In this document: piece after piece, positions 33,725 through 46,717 of the stretch | Layout of the letters: each line of letters opens with the position of its first letter | Numbering within the stretch: the stretch's first letter is position 1 | From: Primulina eburnea | Lineage: Eukaryota; Streptophyta; Magnoliopsida; Lamiales; Gesneriaceae | Direction of reading: 5' to 3' | Length of the DNA stretch: 64,000 nt | NCBI RefSeq assembly: GCF_022965805.1 | Contig: NC_133117.1 | Coordinates: forward strand, 12,610,183-12,674,182 | The notes under the pieces: model-generated | Database searches by the model: none | What the model saw: only the letters and a program-made list of their open reading frames with translations | What the model was told of the DNA's origin: nothing | Translations under genes and position numbers: made by a program

Positions 33725-35515
33725 GTACCGTACTTTTACTACTTAAAATTTGCGGAAAAATTTAAAGTTTTAATCAAATACAACATCCGTACGGTCGTCA
33801 CCCAATATACATAGAATATCTTTAAAATAATCCATCACCAAATAAAGTTTGCTAAAAGAACGCTGTCTCGAAACGTCTCACATTCAAATCTAAATATCAG
33901 AGTATTTTAAAAGTTTGCATAAACATAAACTTGCGGTCCTCGGGTTTTTTCCTGCCGCTTAGCCCAAGCCTGCCCCTTGGTCGCCACCTCCTGTCTCCTG
34001 CTCATTGAACTCACCTGCATCGATCAAGTCTAGTGAGTCTAAAGACTCAACACGTATAAACTGGAATAACGAGTACTACATAATAAAAATCACATGCACT
34101 ATAAAATAGGACGTACATAATTTGAAGCTTGAACATACGTACATACAAAACTAGACGTGCCATCAACATAAACTTTCATAAACATACTGCATACGTAAAC
34201 ATACATAACTTCATCATTTTGCGTAGAGGCATGTTTCAAAGCAAGTGACCCATACATAATAAACGCCTGATCAGACACACCACAGTACTGGGCTGACAGG
34301 GACGTATCCACTGCCGCATACATAAGATCCCTGTTCATAATTTAACAGGCCAGTTGATCCACGTTCATAATTTAACGCTTCACAACCACGATCTAACCCG
34401 TTCATAATTTAACGGGCGGATTGGTCCCCGTTCATAATTTAACGCTTTCCAATCCTAATATAATATGGTCACAAGACATTTAGCATACCTCAAAAACTTA
34501 AACATATTTTCTTTGCACGTCAACATACTTACTTGGCGTTGAGGGATTCGTTGGACCTCGATCGGGGCCGTTGCTGCAACGTACTAACATGAATTCAAAG
34601 GCTTAACATGCATAACTTAGACGTAGAAATCATACTTACTCTCAAGCTCGATCATACCTTAGGACCTTCTATAATTATCCAAGACATGACCTTAATAATC
34701 CTTGCACTAAGCCATAACTTCAAACTTAAAAGTATCAAAAATTATTTTTCCCAAACAGTGTGTACACGGACCCCTAGCCCGGGTCCGTGTACGGGTCCGT
34801 CTACCTACTGTAAGGTACGTGTCGTGAAAATGAAGGGGCACGGACCCCGTGCTTGGATCCAGATGGGGGTCCGTGTAGGCTCTGGAAGAAGACATCGACT
34901 GAAACACGAAGACACGGACCCCGTATGAGGGTCTGGGTGGGGGTCCGTGTACGTACTGCCTAGACGCACTAAGTGGAAGCAAAGGCACGGACCCCGTGCT
35001 CGGGTCCGTGTCCGGGTCCGTGTGGCCACTGTACGTCGAAACCTGCGAGAAATCTTATACACTGCCTACACACCCAATATTGACACTTGAATATAATGGT
35101 TCAACCCCTTAAGACCCTTCTTAGGACACCATAACATTGCATCAAAACTTATACCAACACCTCAAAACACGACGTCCACTATACAACACAATGCAACACC
35201 AATTACGCAATTGACATCAATCGATTTCCTACGACTTTAAACTAATTCAAACGCCTAACGACATACCTCAAAAACTTAAAAATACCACGTTTTAAATTGC
35301 CAAAATCGTCACCGGGTCTTTTCCTCAATCCCGCTTCGAATAATCGCCTGAAACATGAAACTCGACAAACGTTTTAACGCGCATCACATAAACATAAATA
35401 ATTTAGAATAATGCAAATAAATCATGCATCGCTAAATCTCATTTAAAATTAATTTAAATGATTAAATAATTAAATGAATGCATGGGTTATACGTGCATTG
35501 AAATTGGGCACTACA
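33725..35515 (-). mobile_element. Tk-A LTR with internal deletion
   Basis: Minus-oriented LTR from just inside the LTR end to the LTR start at 35515, but only 1,791 bp long. About 1 kb (LTR positions roughly 1240 to 240) is missing. The join at 35281-35288 is AATACCAC, which is present at both ends of the deleted segment in intact copies. Confidence 0.88.
34099..34338 (-). CDS. 79-codon LTR small ORF (copy 3)
   Basis: Intact, with the same amino acid sequence as the copy at 14324-14563. Confidence 0.25.
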   Translation of the reverse strand: MNRDLMYAAVDTSLSAQYCGVSDQAFIMYGSLALKHASTQNDEVMYVYVCSMFMKVYVDGTSSFVCTYVQASNYVRPIL

Positions 35516-36718
35516 GTTGGCACGTATAACCTGTTCTTGCTGTGTCGATCAAGTCATATATTGTATTGCATTGTTTTTATGCGTAAAAGTTATGTATGAT
35601 GATAGTAGTTTGAGCGGATCATGAATCGGATCAATTTCGAAGGAAAAATTTTTAGATCTAAAACTCGTTTTTACTGTTCATGTCAAAACTGCGATTTTTC
35701 TGTTCATATTTTGGGAAAACGTTCAACGGAAAAAACGTAGAACTTTTCGATACCTTCGATTTGATATATGATTCGAAATTTTTGGACTAATATTGAGCGA
35801 GTTATGGCGTTTTTCGTGGGACTGCTCAAACTGCGTTTTCAGAAAAATTATGTTATTGATACGTTTCTTGAAGTTTTATGTTGCAGGCTTCGTTGGAAAC
35901 CGACGGGCGATTGTTGCTGCGTACGAGTATGTTAGTATCGAGGTTTGTGGTATTTTTAAGGTTTTGAGGTATGTCGTTAGGCGTTTGAATTAGTTTAAAG
36001 TCGTAGGAAATCGATTGATGTCAATTGCGTAATTGGTGTTGCATTGTGTTGTATAGTGGACGTCGTGTTTTGAGGTGTTGGTATAAGTTTTGATGCAATG
36101 TTATGGTGTCCTAAGAAGGGTCTTAAGGGGTTGAACCATTATATTCAAGTGTCAATATTGGGTGTGTAGGCAGTGTATAAGATTTCTCGCAGGTTTCGAC
36201 GTACAGTGGCCACACGGACCCGGACACGGACCCGAGCACGGGGTCCGTGCCTTTGCTTCCACTTAGTGCGTCTAGGCAGTACGTACACGGACCCCCACCC
36301 GGACCCTCACACGGGGTCCGTGTCTTCGTGTTTCAGTCGATGTCTTCTTCCAGAGCCTACACGGACCCCCATCCGGATCCAAGCACGGGGTCCGTGCCCC
36401 TTCATTTTCACGACACGTACCTTACAGTAGGTAGACGGACCCGTACACGGACCCGGGCTAGGGTTCCGTGTACACACTGTTTGGGAAAAATAATTTTTGA
36501 TACTTTTAAGTTTGAAGTTATGGCTTAGTGCAAGGATTATTAAGGTCATGTCTTGGATAATTATAGAAGGTCCTAAGGTATGATCGAGCTTGAGAGTAAG
36601 TATGATTTCTACGTCTAAGTTATGCATGTTAAGCCTTTGAATTCATGTTAGTACGTTGCAGCAACTACCCCGGTCGAAGTCCAACGAATCCCTCAACGCC
36701 AAGTAAGTATGTTGACGT
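35516..36718 (+). mobile_element. Inverted Tk-A LTR fragment (plus)
   Basis: Plus-oriented LTR positions about 808-2020, fused head to head with the LTR start at 35515 through GTT (35516-35518) and to a minus LTR at 36719. The head-to-head join is found again, inverted, at 58789-58793. Confidence 0.88.
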
Positions 36719-38153
36719 AGCCTGCCCCTTGGTCGCCACCTCCTGTCTCCTGCTCATCGAACTCACCTGCATCGATCAAGTCTAGTGAGTCTAAAGACTC
36801 AACACGTATAAACTGGAATAACGAGTACTACATAATAAAATCACATGCACTATAAAATAGGACGTACATAATTTGAAGCTTGAACATACGTACATACAAA
36901 ACTAGACGTGCCATCAACATAAACTTTCATAAACATACTGCATACGTAAACATACATAACTTCATCATTTTGCGTAGAGGCATGTTTCAAAGCAAGTGAC
37001 CCATACATAATAAAGCCTGATCAGACACACCACAGTACTGGGCTGACAGGGACGTATCCACTGCCGGATACGTAAGATCCCTGTTCATAATTTAACAGGC
37101 CAGTTGATCCACGTTCATAATTTAACGCTTCACAACCACGATCTAACCCGTTCATAATTTAACGGGCGGATTGGTCTCCGTTCATAATTTAACGCTTTCC
37201 AATCCTAACATAATATGGTCACAAGACATTTAGCATACCTCAAAAACTTAAACATATTTTCTTTGCACGTCAACATACTTACTTGGCGTTGAGGGATTCG
37301 TTGGACTTCGACCGGGGTAGTTGCTGCAACGTACTAACATGAATTCAAAGGCTTAACATGCATAACTTAGACGTATAAATCATACTTACTCTCAAGCTCG
37401 ATCATACCTTAGGACCTTCTATAATTATCCAAGACATGACCATAATAATCCTTGCACTAAGCCATAACTTCAAACTTAAAAGTATCAAAAATTATTTTTC
37501 CCAAACAGTGTGTACACGGACCCCTAGCCCGGGTCCGCGTACGGGTCCGTCTACCTACTGTAAGGTACGTGTCGTGAAAATGAAGGGGCACGGACCCCGT
37601 GCTTGGATCCGAATGGGGGTCCGTGTAGGCTCTGGAAGAAGACATCGACTGAAACACGAAGACACGGACCCCGTGTGAGGGTCCGGGTGGGGGTCCGTGT
37701 ACGTACTGCCTAGACGCACTAAGTGGAAGCAAAGGCACGGACCCCGTGCTCGGGTCCGTGTCCGGGTCCGTGTGGCCACTGTACGTCGAAACCTGCGAGA
37801 AATCTTATACACTACCTACACACCCAATATTGACACTTGAATATAATGGTTCAACCCCTTAAGACCCTTCTTAGGACACCATAACATTGCATCAAAACTT
37901 ATACCAACACCTCAAAACACGACGTCCACTATACAACACAATGCAACACCAATTACGCAATTGACATCAATCGATTTCCTACGACTTTAAACTAATTCAA
38001 ACGCCTAACGACATACCTCAAAACCTTAAAAATACCACAAACCTCGATACTAACATACTCGTACGCAGCAACAATCGCCCGTCGGTTTCCAACGAAGCCT
38101 GCAACATAAAACTTCAAGAAACGTATCAATAACATAATTTTTCTGAAAACGCA
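36719..38153 (-). mobile_element. Tk-A LTR fragment
   Basis: Minus-oriented LTR positions about 2590 to 1180, with stem-loops near 37080-37200 and dyads at 37515-37780. The 79-codon ORF is disrupted by a 1-bp deletion near 37013. It joins another LTR piece at 38153 with a CA overlap. Confidence 0.85.
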
Positions 38154-40827
38154 TCACCAAATAAAAGTTTCTAAAAGAACGCTGTCTCAAAACGTCTCAC
38201 ATTCAAATCAAACCATCAGAGTATTTTAAAAGTTTGCATAAACATAAACTTGCGGTCCTCGGGTTTAGCCTGCCGCTCAGCCCAAGCCTGCCCCTTGGTC
38301 GCCACCTCCTGTCTCCTGCTCATCGAACTCAACTGCATCGATCAAGTCTAGTGAGTCTAAAGACTCAACACGTATAAACTGGAATAACGAGTACTATATA
38401 ATAAAAATCACATGCACTATAAAATAGGACGTACATAATTTGAAGCTTGAACATACGTACATACAAAACTAGACGTGCCATCAACATAAAATTTCATAAA
38501 CATACTGCATACGTAAACATACATAACTTCATCATTTTGCGTAGAGGCATGTTTCAAGAAAGTGACCCATACATAATAAACGCCTGATCAGACACACCAC
38601 AGTACTGGGCTGACAGGGACGTATCCACTGCCGCATACATAAGATCCCTGTTCATAATTTAACAGGCCAGTTGATCCACGTTCATAATTTAACGCTTCAC
38701 AACCACGATCTAACCCGTTCATAATTTAACGGGCGGATTGGTCTCCGTTCATAATTTAACGCTTTTCAATCCTAACATAATATGGTCACAAGACATTTAG
38801 CATACCTCAAAAACTTAAACATATTTTCTTTGCACGTCGACATACTTACTTGGCGTTGAGGGATTCGTTGGACTTCGACCGGGTTAGTTGCTGCAACGTA
38901 CTAACATGAATTCAAAGGCTTAACATGCATAACTTAGACGTAGAAATTATACTTACTCTCAAGCTCGATCATACCTTAGGACCTTCTATAATTATCCAAG
39001 ACATGACCTTAATAATCCTTGCACTAAGCCATAACTTCAAACTTAAAAGTATCAAAAATTATTTTTCCCAAACAGTGTGTACACGGACCCCTAGCCCGGG
39101 TCCGTGTACGGGTCCGTCTACCTACTGTAAGGTACGTGTCGTGAAAATGAAGGGGCACGGACCCCGTGCTTGGATCCGGATGGGGGTCCGTGTAGGCTCT
39201 GGAAGAAGACATCGACTGAAACACGAAGACACGAACCCCGTGTGAGGGTCCGGGTGGGGGTCCGTGTACGTACTGCCTAGACGCACTAAGTGGAAGCAAA
39301 GGCACGGACCCCGTGCTCGGGTCCGTGTGGCCACTGTACGTCGAAACCTGCGAGAAATCTTATACACTGCCTACACACCCAATATTGACACTTGAATATA
39401 ATGGTTCAACCCCTTAAGACCCTTCTTAGGACACCATAACATTGCATCAAAACTTTTACCAACACCTCAAAACACGACGTCCACTATACAACACAATGCA
39501 ACACCAATTACGCAATTGACATCAATCGATTTCCTACGACTTTAAACTAATTCAAACGCCTAACGAAATACCTCAAAACCTTTAAAATACCACAAACCTC
39601 GATACTAACATACTCGTACGCAGCAACAATCGCCCGTCGGTTTCCAACGAAGCCTGCAACATAAAACTTCAAGAAACGTATCCATAACATAATTTTTCCG
39701 AAAACGCAGTTTGAGCAGTCCCACGAAAAACGCCATAACTCGCTCAATATTTGTCCAAAAATTTCGAATCATATATCAAATCGAAGGTATCGAAAAGTTC
39801 TACGTTTTTTCCGTTGAACGTTTTCCCAAAATATGAACAGAAAAATCGCAGTTTTGACATGAACAGTAAAAACGAGTTTTAGATCTAAAAATTTTTCCTT
39901 CGAAATTGATCCGATTCATGATCCGCTCAAACTACTATCATCATACATAACTTTTACGCATAAAAACAATGCAATACAATATATGACTTGATCGACACAG
40001 CAAGAACAGATTATACGTGCCTTTTTAACGATAAACGTTACCGAACGACGACACCGAAGCGGAGATAGGAGCGAGGTTGATCCGGGACGATCGTGGCACC
40101 GTTTTTACTTGATAATAACCAACGAAAATCGCTGGGAATATTGAATAAAAGGGGCGGCTGCTGTTTTGCAAAGAACCCTAAGCTTTTTCTCTCAAAAATA
40201 ATACAAACTAGAATGGATTGAAGAGTGTGTGTTTTGTGCGTGTGATTACTGCGTGTAAAAGTGTGTTGGTGTGTGTTTTGAGCGCTAATGTGCGTGTGAG
40301 TGTTAATAATTAAAAGTTGCTAATGACTAATTGACAACTTAATAAAAAAATACTAACTTTCCCTTAACTTTAACACAACTCTAATAAAAATAAATAGTGC
40401 AAGTGCTAAACTTAAAAGTTTAAAAGTCTTAAAATTACTAAATAATTATCTTATACTTTAAAATACTAACATCTCATAAATACTAATTTTAAAAGTTTTA
40501 AACTCTTAAAATTGCTAAATAATGATTTAGGCTCAAAAATGCTAAAACTCACTAAATTATTTAAAAATGCCCCCAAACTCAACTTAAAATAGAATACCAC
40601 GTTTTAAATTGCCAAAATCGTCACCGGGTCTTTTCCTCAATCCCGCTTCGAATAATCGCCTGAAACATGAAACTCGACAAACGTTTTAACGCGCATCACA
40701 TAAACATAAATAATTTAGAATAATGCAAATAAATCATGCATCGCTAAAACTCATTTAAAATTAATTTAAAAGATTAAATAATTAAATGAATGCATGGGTT
40801 ATACGTGCATTGAAATTGGGCACTACA
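38154..40827 (-). mobile_element. 3' LTR of Tk-A element 4, nearly complete
   Basis: Minus-oriented LTR from about position 2740 to the start at 40827, next to the polypurine tract of element 4. It lacks only about the last 65 bp. One dyad pair is deleted near 39320. Confidence 0.88.
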
Positions 40828-40840
40828 GTTCCTCCCCCAC
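40828..40840 (-). other. Polypurine tract of element 4
   Basis: GTGGGGGAGGAAC on the minus strand, directly abutting the LTR start at 40827. Confidence 0.85.
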
Positions 40841-40863
40841 TAATAAAAATTTCGTCCTCGAAA

Positions 40864-43800
40864 TTAAGCCTTACCGAACAATTCCGGGTAGCGAAGTCTC
40901 ATATCTGTCTCCGACTCCCAAGTGGCCTCTTCCACTGATTGGTTTAACCACCGAACTTTGACTAGCTTAGTCACTTTGTTCCGGACTCTGCGCTCCTGTC
41001 TGTCGAGGATTTTTGAGTCGGTCTTTCCTCATAAGACAAATCTGGAGCAAGCTGTAAAGGCTCATAACTTAGAATGTGCGAAGGATTTGCCAAATATTTC
41101 CTTAGCATTGAGACGTGGAACACATTGTGTACCCCGGCCAGATTCGGCGGAAGGGCTACACGATAGGCTAATGTCCCAACTCTGTCAAGAATCTCGAACG
41201 GTCCAATAAATCTCGGACTCAACTTGCCTCTTTTCCCAAATCTCATAACACCCTTCATGGGCGCTATCTTGACGAAGACGTGATCCCCAACGGCAAACTC
41301 GAGATCTCTCTTCTCTTATCGGCATAGCTCTTCTGACGGCTCTGGGCGGTCTTCATTCTGTCACGAATCTTGACCACCACTTCTGCAGTCTGCTGAACTA
41401 TCTCTGGGCCTAGATCTGTTCTCTCACCAACTTCATCCCAATGAACGGGAGATCTGCACTTCCGACCATACAACGCTTCATAGGGAGCCATACCTATTGA
41501 TGCTTGGAAGCTGTTGTTGTATGTGAACTCCACTAGGGGTAGTCTAGACTCCCAAGTTCCCTGAAAATCAATCATGCATCGCTCAGACTGGCCATCTGTC
41601 TGCGGGTGAAAAGCTGTACTGAACAGTAACTTCGTCCCCATAGCTGCATGCAAGCTCTTCCAGAAGGACGATGTGAACCTCGGGTCCCTGTCGGACACAA
41701 TAGAGACTGGGAAACCATGCAATCGGACGATCTCCCGGATATAAAGATCCGCATACTGCGTCATGGAGAAAGTCGTCTTCACTGGCAGAAAATGCGCTGA
41801 CTTAGTGAGTCGGTCCACGATAACCCAAATAGAATTAGACCCTTTGACTGACTTAGGTAACCCAACGACGAAATCCATAGTGATGTTCTCCCATTTCCAC
41901 TCTGGGATAGGGAGTGGCTTAAGCAAACCTGCTGGCCTCTGATGCTCTGCCTTCACCTGCTGACAAGTGAGGCACTCAGATACAAATCTGCGGATGTCTC
42001 TCTTCATCCCTGGCCACCAATACAATAACTGTAGGTCTTTGTACATCTTGGTACCTCCTGGGTGAATAGAATACGGAGATGCATGTGCCTCTGTCAGAAT
42101 ATCCTGTCTGATCGAATCACTACTAGGCACCCACATTCTGTCTCTGTATCTCACGATACCATCTGACACTGTGTACAAAACACTGCCCTTAGCTTTATCC
42201 TTCAGTCTCCATTTCTGTAGTTGCTCATCTGAAGACTGTCCTGTTCGAATGCGGTCTAGTAAATCAGATTTGACTGTCAGATTAGACAGTCTAGGAGCTC
42301 TGCCCTTATGATACATCTCTAGACCAAACCTCTGAATCTCAGACTGAAGCGGTCTCTGAACTGACAATTGTGCTATGACTGCCACTTTTCTGCTCAAAGC
42401 GTCTGCCACGACGTTAGCTTTTCCCGGATGGTAGCTAATTTCGCAATCATAGTCCTTCACAAGTTCTAACCACCGTCTCTGTCTCATATTCAGCTCTTTC
42501 TGCGTGAAGAAATATTTGAGACTTTTGTGATCGGTGAAAATCTGACACTTCTCGCCGTATAAATAATGTCTCCAAATCTTCAATGCAAAGACAACGGCGG
42601 CTAATTCAAGGTCGTGCGTCGGGTAGTTCTTCTCTTGCACCTTTAACTGTCTGGAAGCATAAGCTATGACCCGACCTTGCTGCATCAACACTGCGCCTAA
42701 TCCGAGCTTAGATGCATCGGTTTAAAGCACAAACTCACCTTGCCCTGTCGGCATGGCTAGACTGGCGCTGAAATAAGAGCTTGCTTCAGAGTATCAAAGC
42801 TCTTCTGACATTCATCACTCCACACGAATTTAGCATTCTTCTTGTTGAGTGAAGTGAGTGGCACCGCTATGGATGAAAATCCCTTAATAAACTTACGGTA
42901 GTAGCCTGCTAAACCCAAAAAGCTGCGGATTTCAGATGCATTCTTCGGCTCAACCCATTCCTTGACAGCCGCTACTTTCGCCGGATCCACCTCGATTCCA
43001 CTGCTAGATACTATATGTCCCAAAAATGCTACCTTCCCCAACCAAAATTCACACTTACTGAGTTTCGCAAATAACTTGCGACTCTGCAAAGTCTGTAATA
43101 CCGTCCTCAAGTGCTGGTTGTGCTCCTCATGGCTCTTCGAGTATATTAGAATATCGTCAATGAACACTATGACGAACTGATCGAGGAACGGCTGAAATAC
43201 TCGGTTCATGAGATCCATGAAAATAGCTGGAGCATTGGTCAATCCAAACGGCATCACTAAGAACTCGTAATGCCCGTATCTGGTCCTGAAAGCTGTCTTA
43301 TGCACATCTGCATCCTTTACTCTCAGTTGGTGATACCCTGATCGAAGATCGATTTTGGAGAACACGGTAGCTCCCTACAACTGATCGAACAAATCTTCGA
43401 TTCTAGGCAATGGGTACTTATTCTTGATCGTTACCTTGTTCAACTCGCGGTAATCGATGCATAGCCTCATACTCCCATCCTTCTTTTTCACAAAGAGTAC
43501 TGGTGCGCCCCACGGTGAGAAGCTCGGGCGGATAAACTCCTTGTCTAAGAGTTCTTGAATCTGCTGTTTGAGTTCTAGCATCTCTGCTGGAGCTAATCTG
43601 TACGGTGCCTTAGAGATGAGCACTGTACCTGGCATGAGATCAATTGCAAACTCCACCTCTCTATCTGGTGGAAGGCCTGTGACGTCGTCTGGGAAGACGT
43701 CTGGAAATTCACTGACTACTGGCACTTCAGCTAAAGATGGAGTAGGCGCATCAGGTGCTGAAATAATGCTAGCCCAGAAGGCTTGGCACCCCTTGGAAAT

Positions 43801-45291
43801 CAGTCTCCTCGCCTGTAAGCACGAAATCATGCAAGGGAAACTTCTCCATCTGTCTGGCTCGAAAAGAAACTGCTCCATACCCAATGGTCTGACTAGTACT
43901 GATCTCTTCTGAAAGTCGATCAGAACTCTGTTCTTAGTCAGCCAGTCCATTCCCAATATGATGTCGAATTCTGGCATCGGCAATATGATCAAGTTGGCAT
44001 ATACCAAGTGGCCGTGCAATTCTAGATCGATATCTCTGACCACGCTGGTAGCTAACAGCTCTTCCCCTGATGGGACTATCACTGAAAAGTTCACGTCTAG
44101 GCCAATGGACTTGAGGTCCAAATGATTAGCAAACGTTTCCGATATGAAGGAGTGAGTGGCTCCCGAATCTATCAATGCGGTCGTGGATAGTCTCTTAATA
44201 AAAATGTTTCCGGTCAGTAGAGTAGTGTCTGGGTTCGCCTCCTGAGCATGCATGGCGAATACCCTGCCCTGGGTTGGTTGCTTCCACTGTGGGCACTCTT
44301 TCAGCATGTGGTCCGTAGCTCTACATTTAAAACACTTGCCTGACCCATATAGGCAATGTCCCGGATGCTTGCGGTTGCATTTTGGACACACGGGAAAAAC
44401 AACTGGTCTTTGTGGCGCCCCTTGCGGCTGAATGGGACCCTTGCCCTTAGGTGGTCCCTGATACGGTTTCTTCCCAGGTGGCCCCTGATACTGCTTCTTA
44501 AACTGGGGTCGTTGATTCTGCTGCTGCTGGTGCTGCGGTGGTGCTTGATAGGGCCTCTTGCCCTGCCTGTCAGCCTCAATATCTCGTTGGTCCTGCTCTG
44601 CCGCCAAGGCCCTAGATACGGCGACTGCATAAGAAGTGGGACCAGCTACTCTCACATCGCGGCGCAGGATCGGCCGCAGCCCATTCAGAAAATGCCTCAA
44701 CTTTGCTTGGTCATCGTTCGCAATGAGGGGCACGAAGTGACACCCCCTCTCAAACTTTCTCACAAACTCTGCCACGCTAATATCTCCTTGCCGCAGCGTC
44801 ATGAACTCGTTGGTGAGTCGGGTTCGTACTTCCTCAGTGAAGTACTTGGAGTAGAAGACTTCCTTGAAACCATTCCATGGCAGTACTTGCAGATTAACCG
44901 CCACGGACGCGCTCTCCCACCATAACCTGGCATCTCCAGTCAATAAGAAGATGGCACAACGAACCCTATCAGTGTCTGCCAGCTCCATAAAGTCGAAAAT
45001 TACTTCGATGGACTTGATCCATCCCTCAGCTATCATCGGGTCAGTGGTACCCGAAAACTCCTTCGGACTCATCCTCCGGAACCTCTCATATACCGCCTCA
45101 GGTCTAGGCCTCTCCTCGGGGCCTACAGCAGTCTGGTTCCTCGCAAACTGCGCGAAGAACTGAGTCATACCAGCAAGCATCTGAGCCTGCATATCTGGTG
45201 GTGGAGGTGGTGGAGGATTGGCCCTCTCCTCCTCTCGATGCTCTCTGTTCTCATCCCTTGTTTCCCGGTCGATCACACGTCTAGGGGGCAT
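40864..45291 (-). pseudogene. Tk-A element 4 gag-pol, multiple breaks
   Basis: Complete span from gag ATG 45291 to TAA 40866-40864. The 5' 638 codons are open: gag, CCHC knuckle, protease DSG and the start of RT. Then come TAG replacing Gln at about 43375 in RT, a 2-bp deletion at 42760 shared with element 2, and TAA replacing Tyr near 42723 at the start of RNase H. A 33-bp in-frame deletion near 41577 removes 11 residues after the integrase catalytic Glu. Frameshifts follow near 41308 and 41010 in the C-terminal region. In the gag knuckle a Gly-to-Arg change (KCRATDH) is visible. Gag could still be made, so it might act as a Gag donor, but Pol is dead. PBS and both LTR remnants are in place. 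Confidence 0.93.
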
Positions 45292-45292
45292 A

Positions 45293-45446
45293 CTGTTCCA
45301 ATAAATTACCCAACACGTAAACCCAACCAGTATGAATATAATACTAATATTTTAAGATGCACGTAATTTGAACTTTAAAACATAAACGTGCTGAAATCAT
45401 GATCTAATGCATAGTACATAGCATAATTCAAAACTTTAAAACTTAC
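45293..45446 (-). other. Candidate leader intron of element 4
   Basis: Same donor (GTAAGT at 45446) and AACAG acceptor (45293) as in element 1, again enclosing the upstream ATGs. Confidence 0.33.
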
Positions 45447-45513
45447 AGACTTGAGGTGTGACTTCGAGAGCTTCTTGCGACTGGCAGTAGGCGTAACCCT
45501 TTACAAGAACACC

Positions 45514-45526
45514 GCTCTGATACCAA
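45514..45526 (-). other. Primer binding site of element 4
   Basis: TTGGTATCAGAGC on the minus strand, next to the LTR end at 45528. Confidence 0.87.
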
Positions 45527-45527
45527 C

Positions 45528-46717
45528 TGTAACGTACCGTAATTTTACTACTTGAAATTTGCGGAAAATTAAAAATTTTAATCAAATAAAACATCCGTTC
45601 GGTCGTCACCCAACATACATAAAATATCTTTAAAATAATCCATCACCAAATAAAAGTTTCTAAAAGAACGCTGTCTCAAAACGTCTCACATTCAAATCAA
45701 ACCATCAGAGTATTTTAAATGTTTGCATAAACATAAACTTGCGGTCCTCGGGTTTAGCCTGCCGCTCAGCCCAAGCCTGCCCCTTGGTCGCCACCTCCTG
45801 TCTCCTGCTCATCGAACTCACCTGCATCGATCAAGTCTAGTGAGTTTAAAGACTCAACACGTATAAACTGGAATAACGAGTACTACATAATAAAAATCAC
45901 ATGCACTATAAAATAGGACGTACATAATTTGAAGCTTGAACATACGTACATACAAAACTAGACGTGCCATCAACATAAACTTTCATAAACATACTGCATA
46001 CGTAAACATACATAACTTCATCATTTTGCGTAGAGGCATGTTTCAAGCAAGTGACCCTTACATAATAAACGCCTGATCAGACACACCACAGTACTAGGCT
46101 GACAGGGACGTATCCACTGCCGCATACATAAGATCCCTGTTCATAATTTAACAGGCCAGTTGATCCACGTTCATAATTTAACGCTTCACAACCACGATCT
46201 AACCCGTTCATAATTTAACGGGCGGATTGGTCCCCATTCATAATTTAACGCTTTCCAATCCTAACATAATATGGTCACAAGACATTTAGCATACCTCAAA
46301 AACTTAAACATATTTTCTTTGCACGTCAACATACTTACTTGGCGTTGAGGGATTCGTTGGACTTCGACCGGGGTAGTTGCTGCAACGTACTAACATGAAT
46401 TCAAAGGCTTAACATGCATAACTTAGACGTATAAATCATACTTACTCTCAAGCTCGATCATACCTTAGGACCTTCTATAATTATCCAAGACATGACCTTA
46501 ATAATCCTTGCACTAAGCCATAACTTCAAACTTAAAAGTATCAAAAATTATTTTTCCCAAACAGTGTGTACACGGACCCCTAGCCCGGGTCCGTGTACGG
46601 GTCCGTCTACCTACTGTAAGGTACGTGTCGTGAAAATGAAGGGGCACGGACCCCGTGCTTGGATCCGGATGGGGGTCCGTGTAGGCTCTGGAAGAAGACA
46701 TCGACTGAAACACGAAG
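45528..46717 (-). mobile_element. 5' LTR of element 4, distal part (tandem unit 1)
   Basis: LTR positions 2804 to about 1615, minus orientation, then fused inside the dyad array to a Tk-B RT fragment at 46717. The 79-codon ORF frame is disturbed by a 1-bp loss near 46046. Confidence 0.86.

Larger units (their letters stand above)
26749..35288. repeat. Tandem duplication with 4.39-kb period
   Basis: Units 26757-about 30913 and 31143-about 35280 match at an offset of 4,389-4,390 bp. They share rearrangement junctions: pol(+)/LTR-B(-) at 28454 and 32843, and LTR-B/LTR end at 29335 and 33724. The junctions therefore formed before the duplication. Confidence 0.85.
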
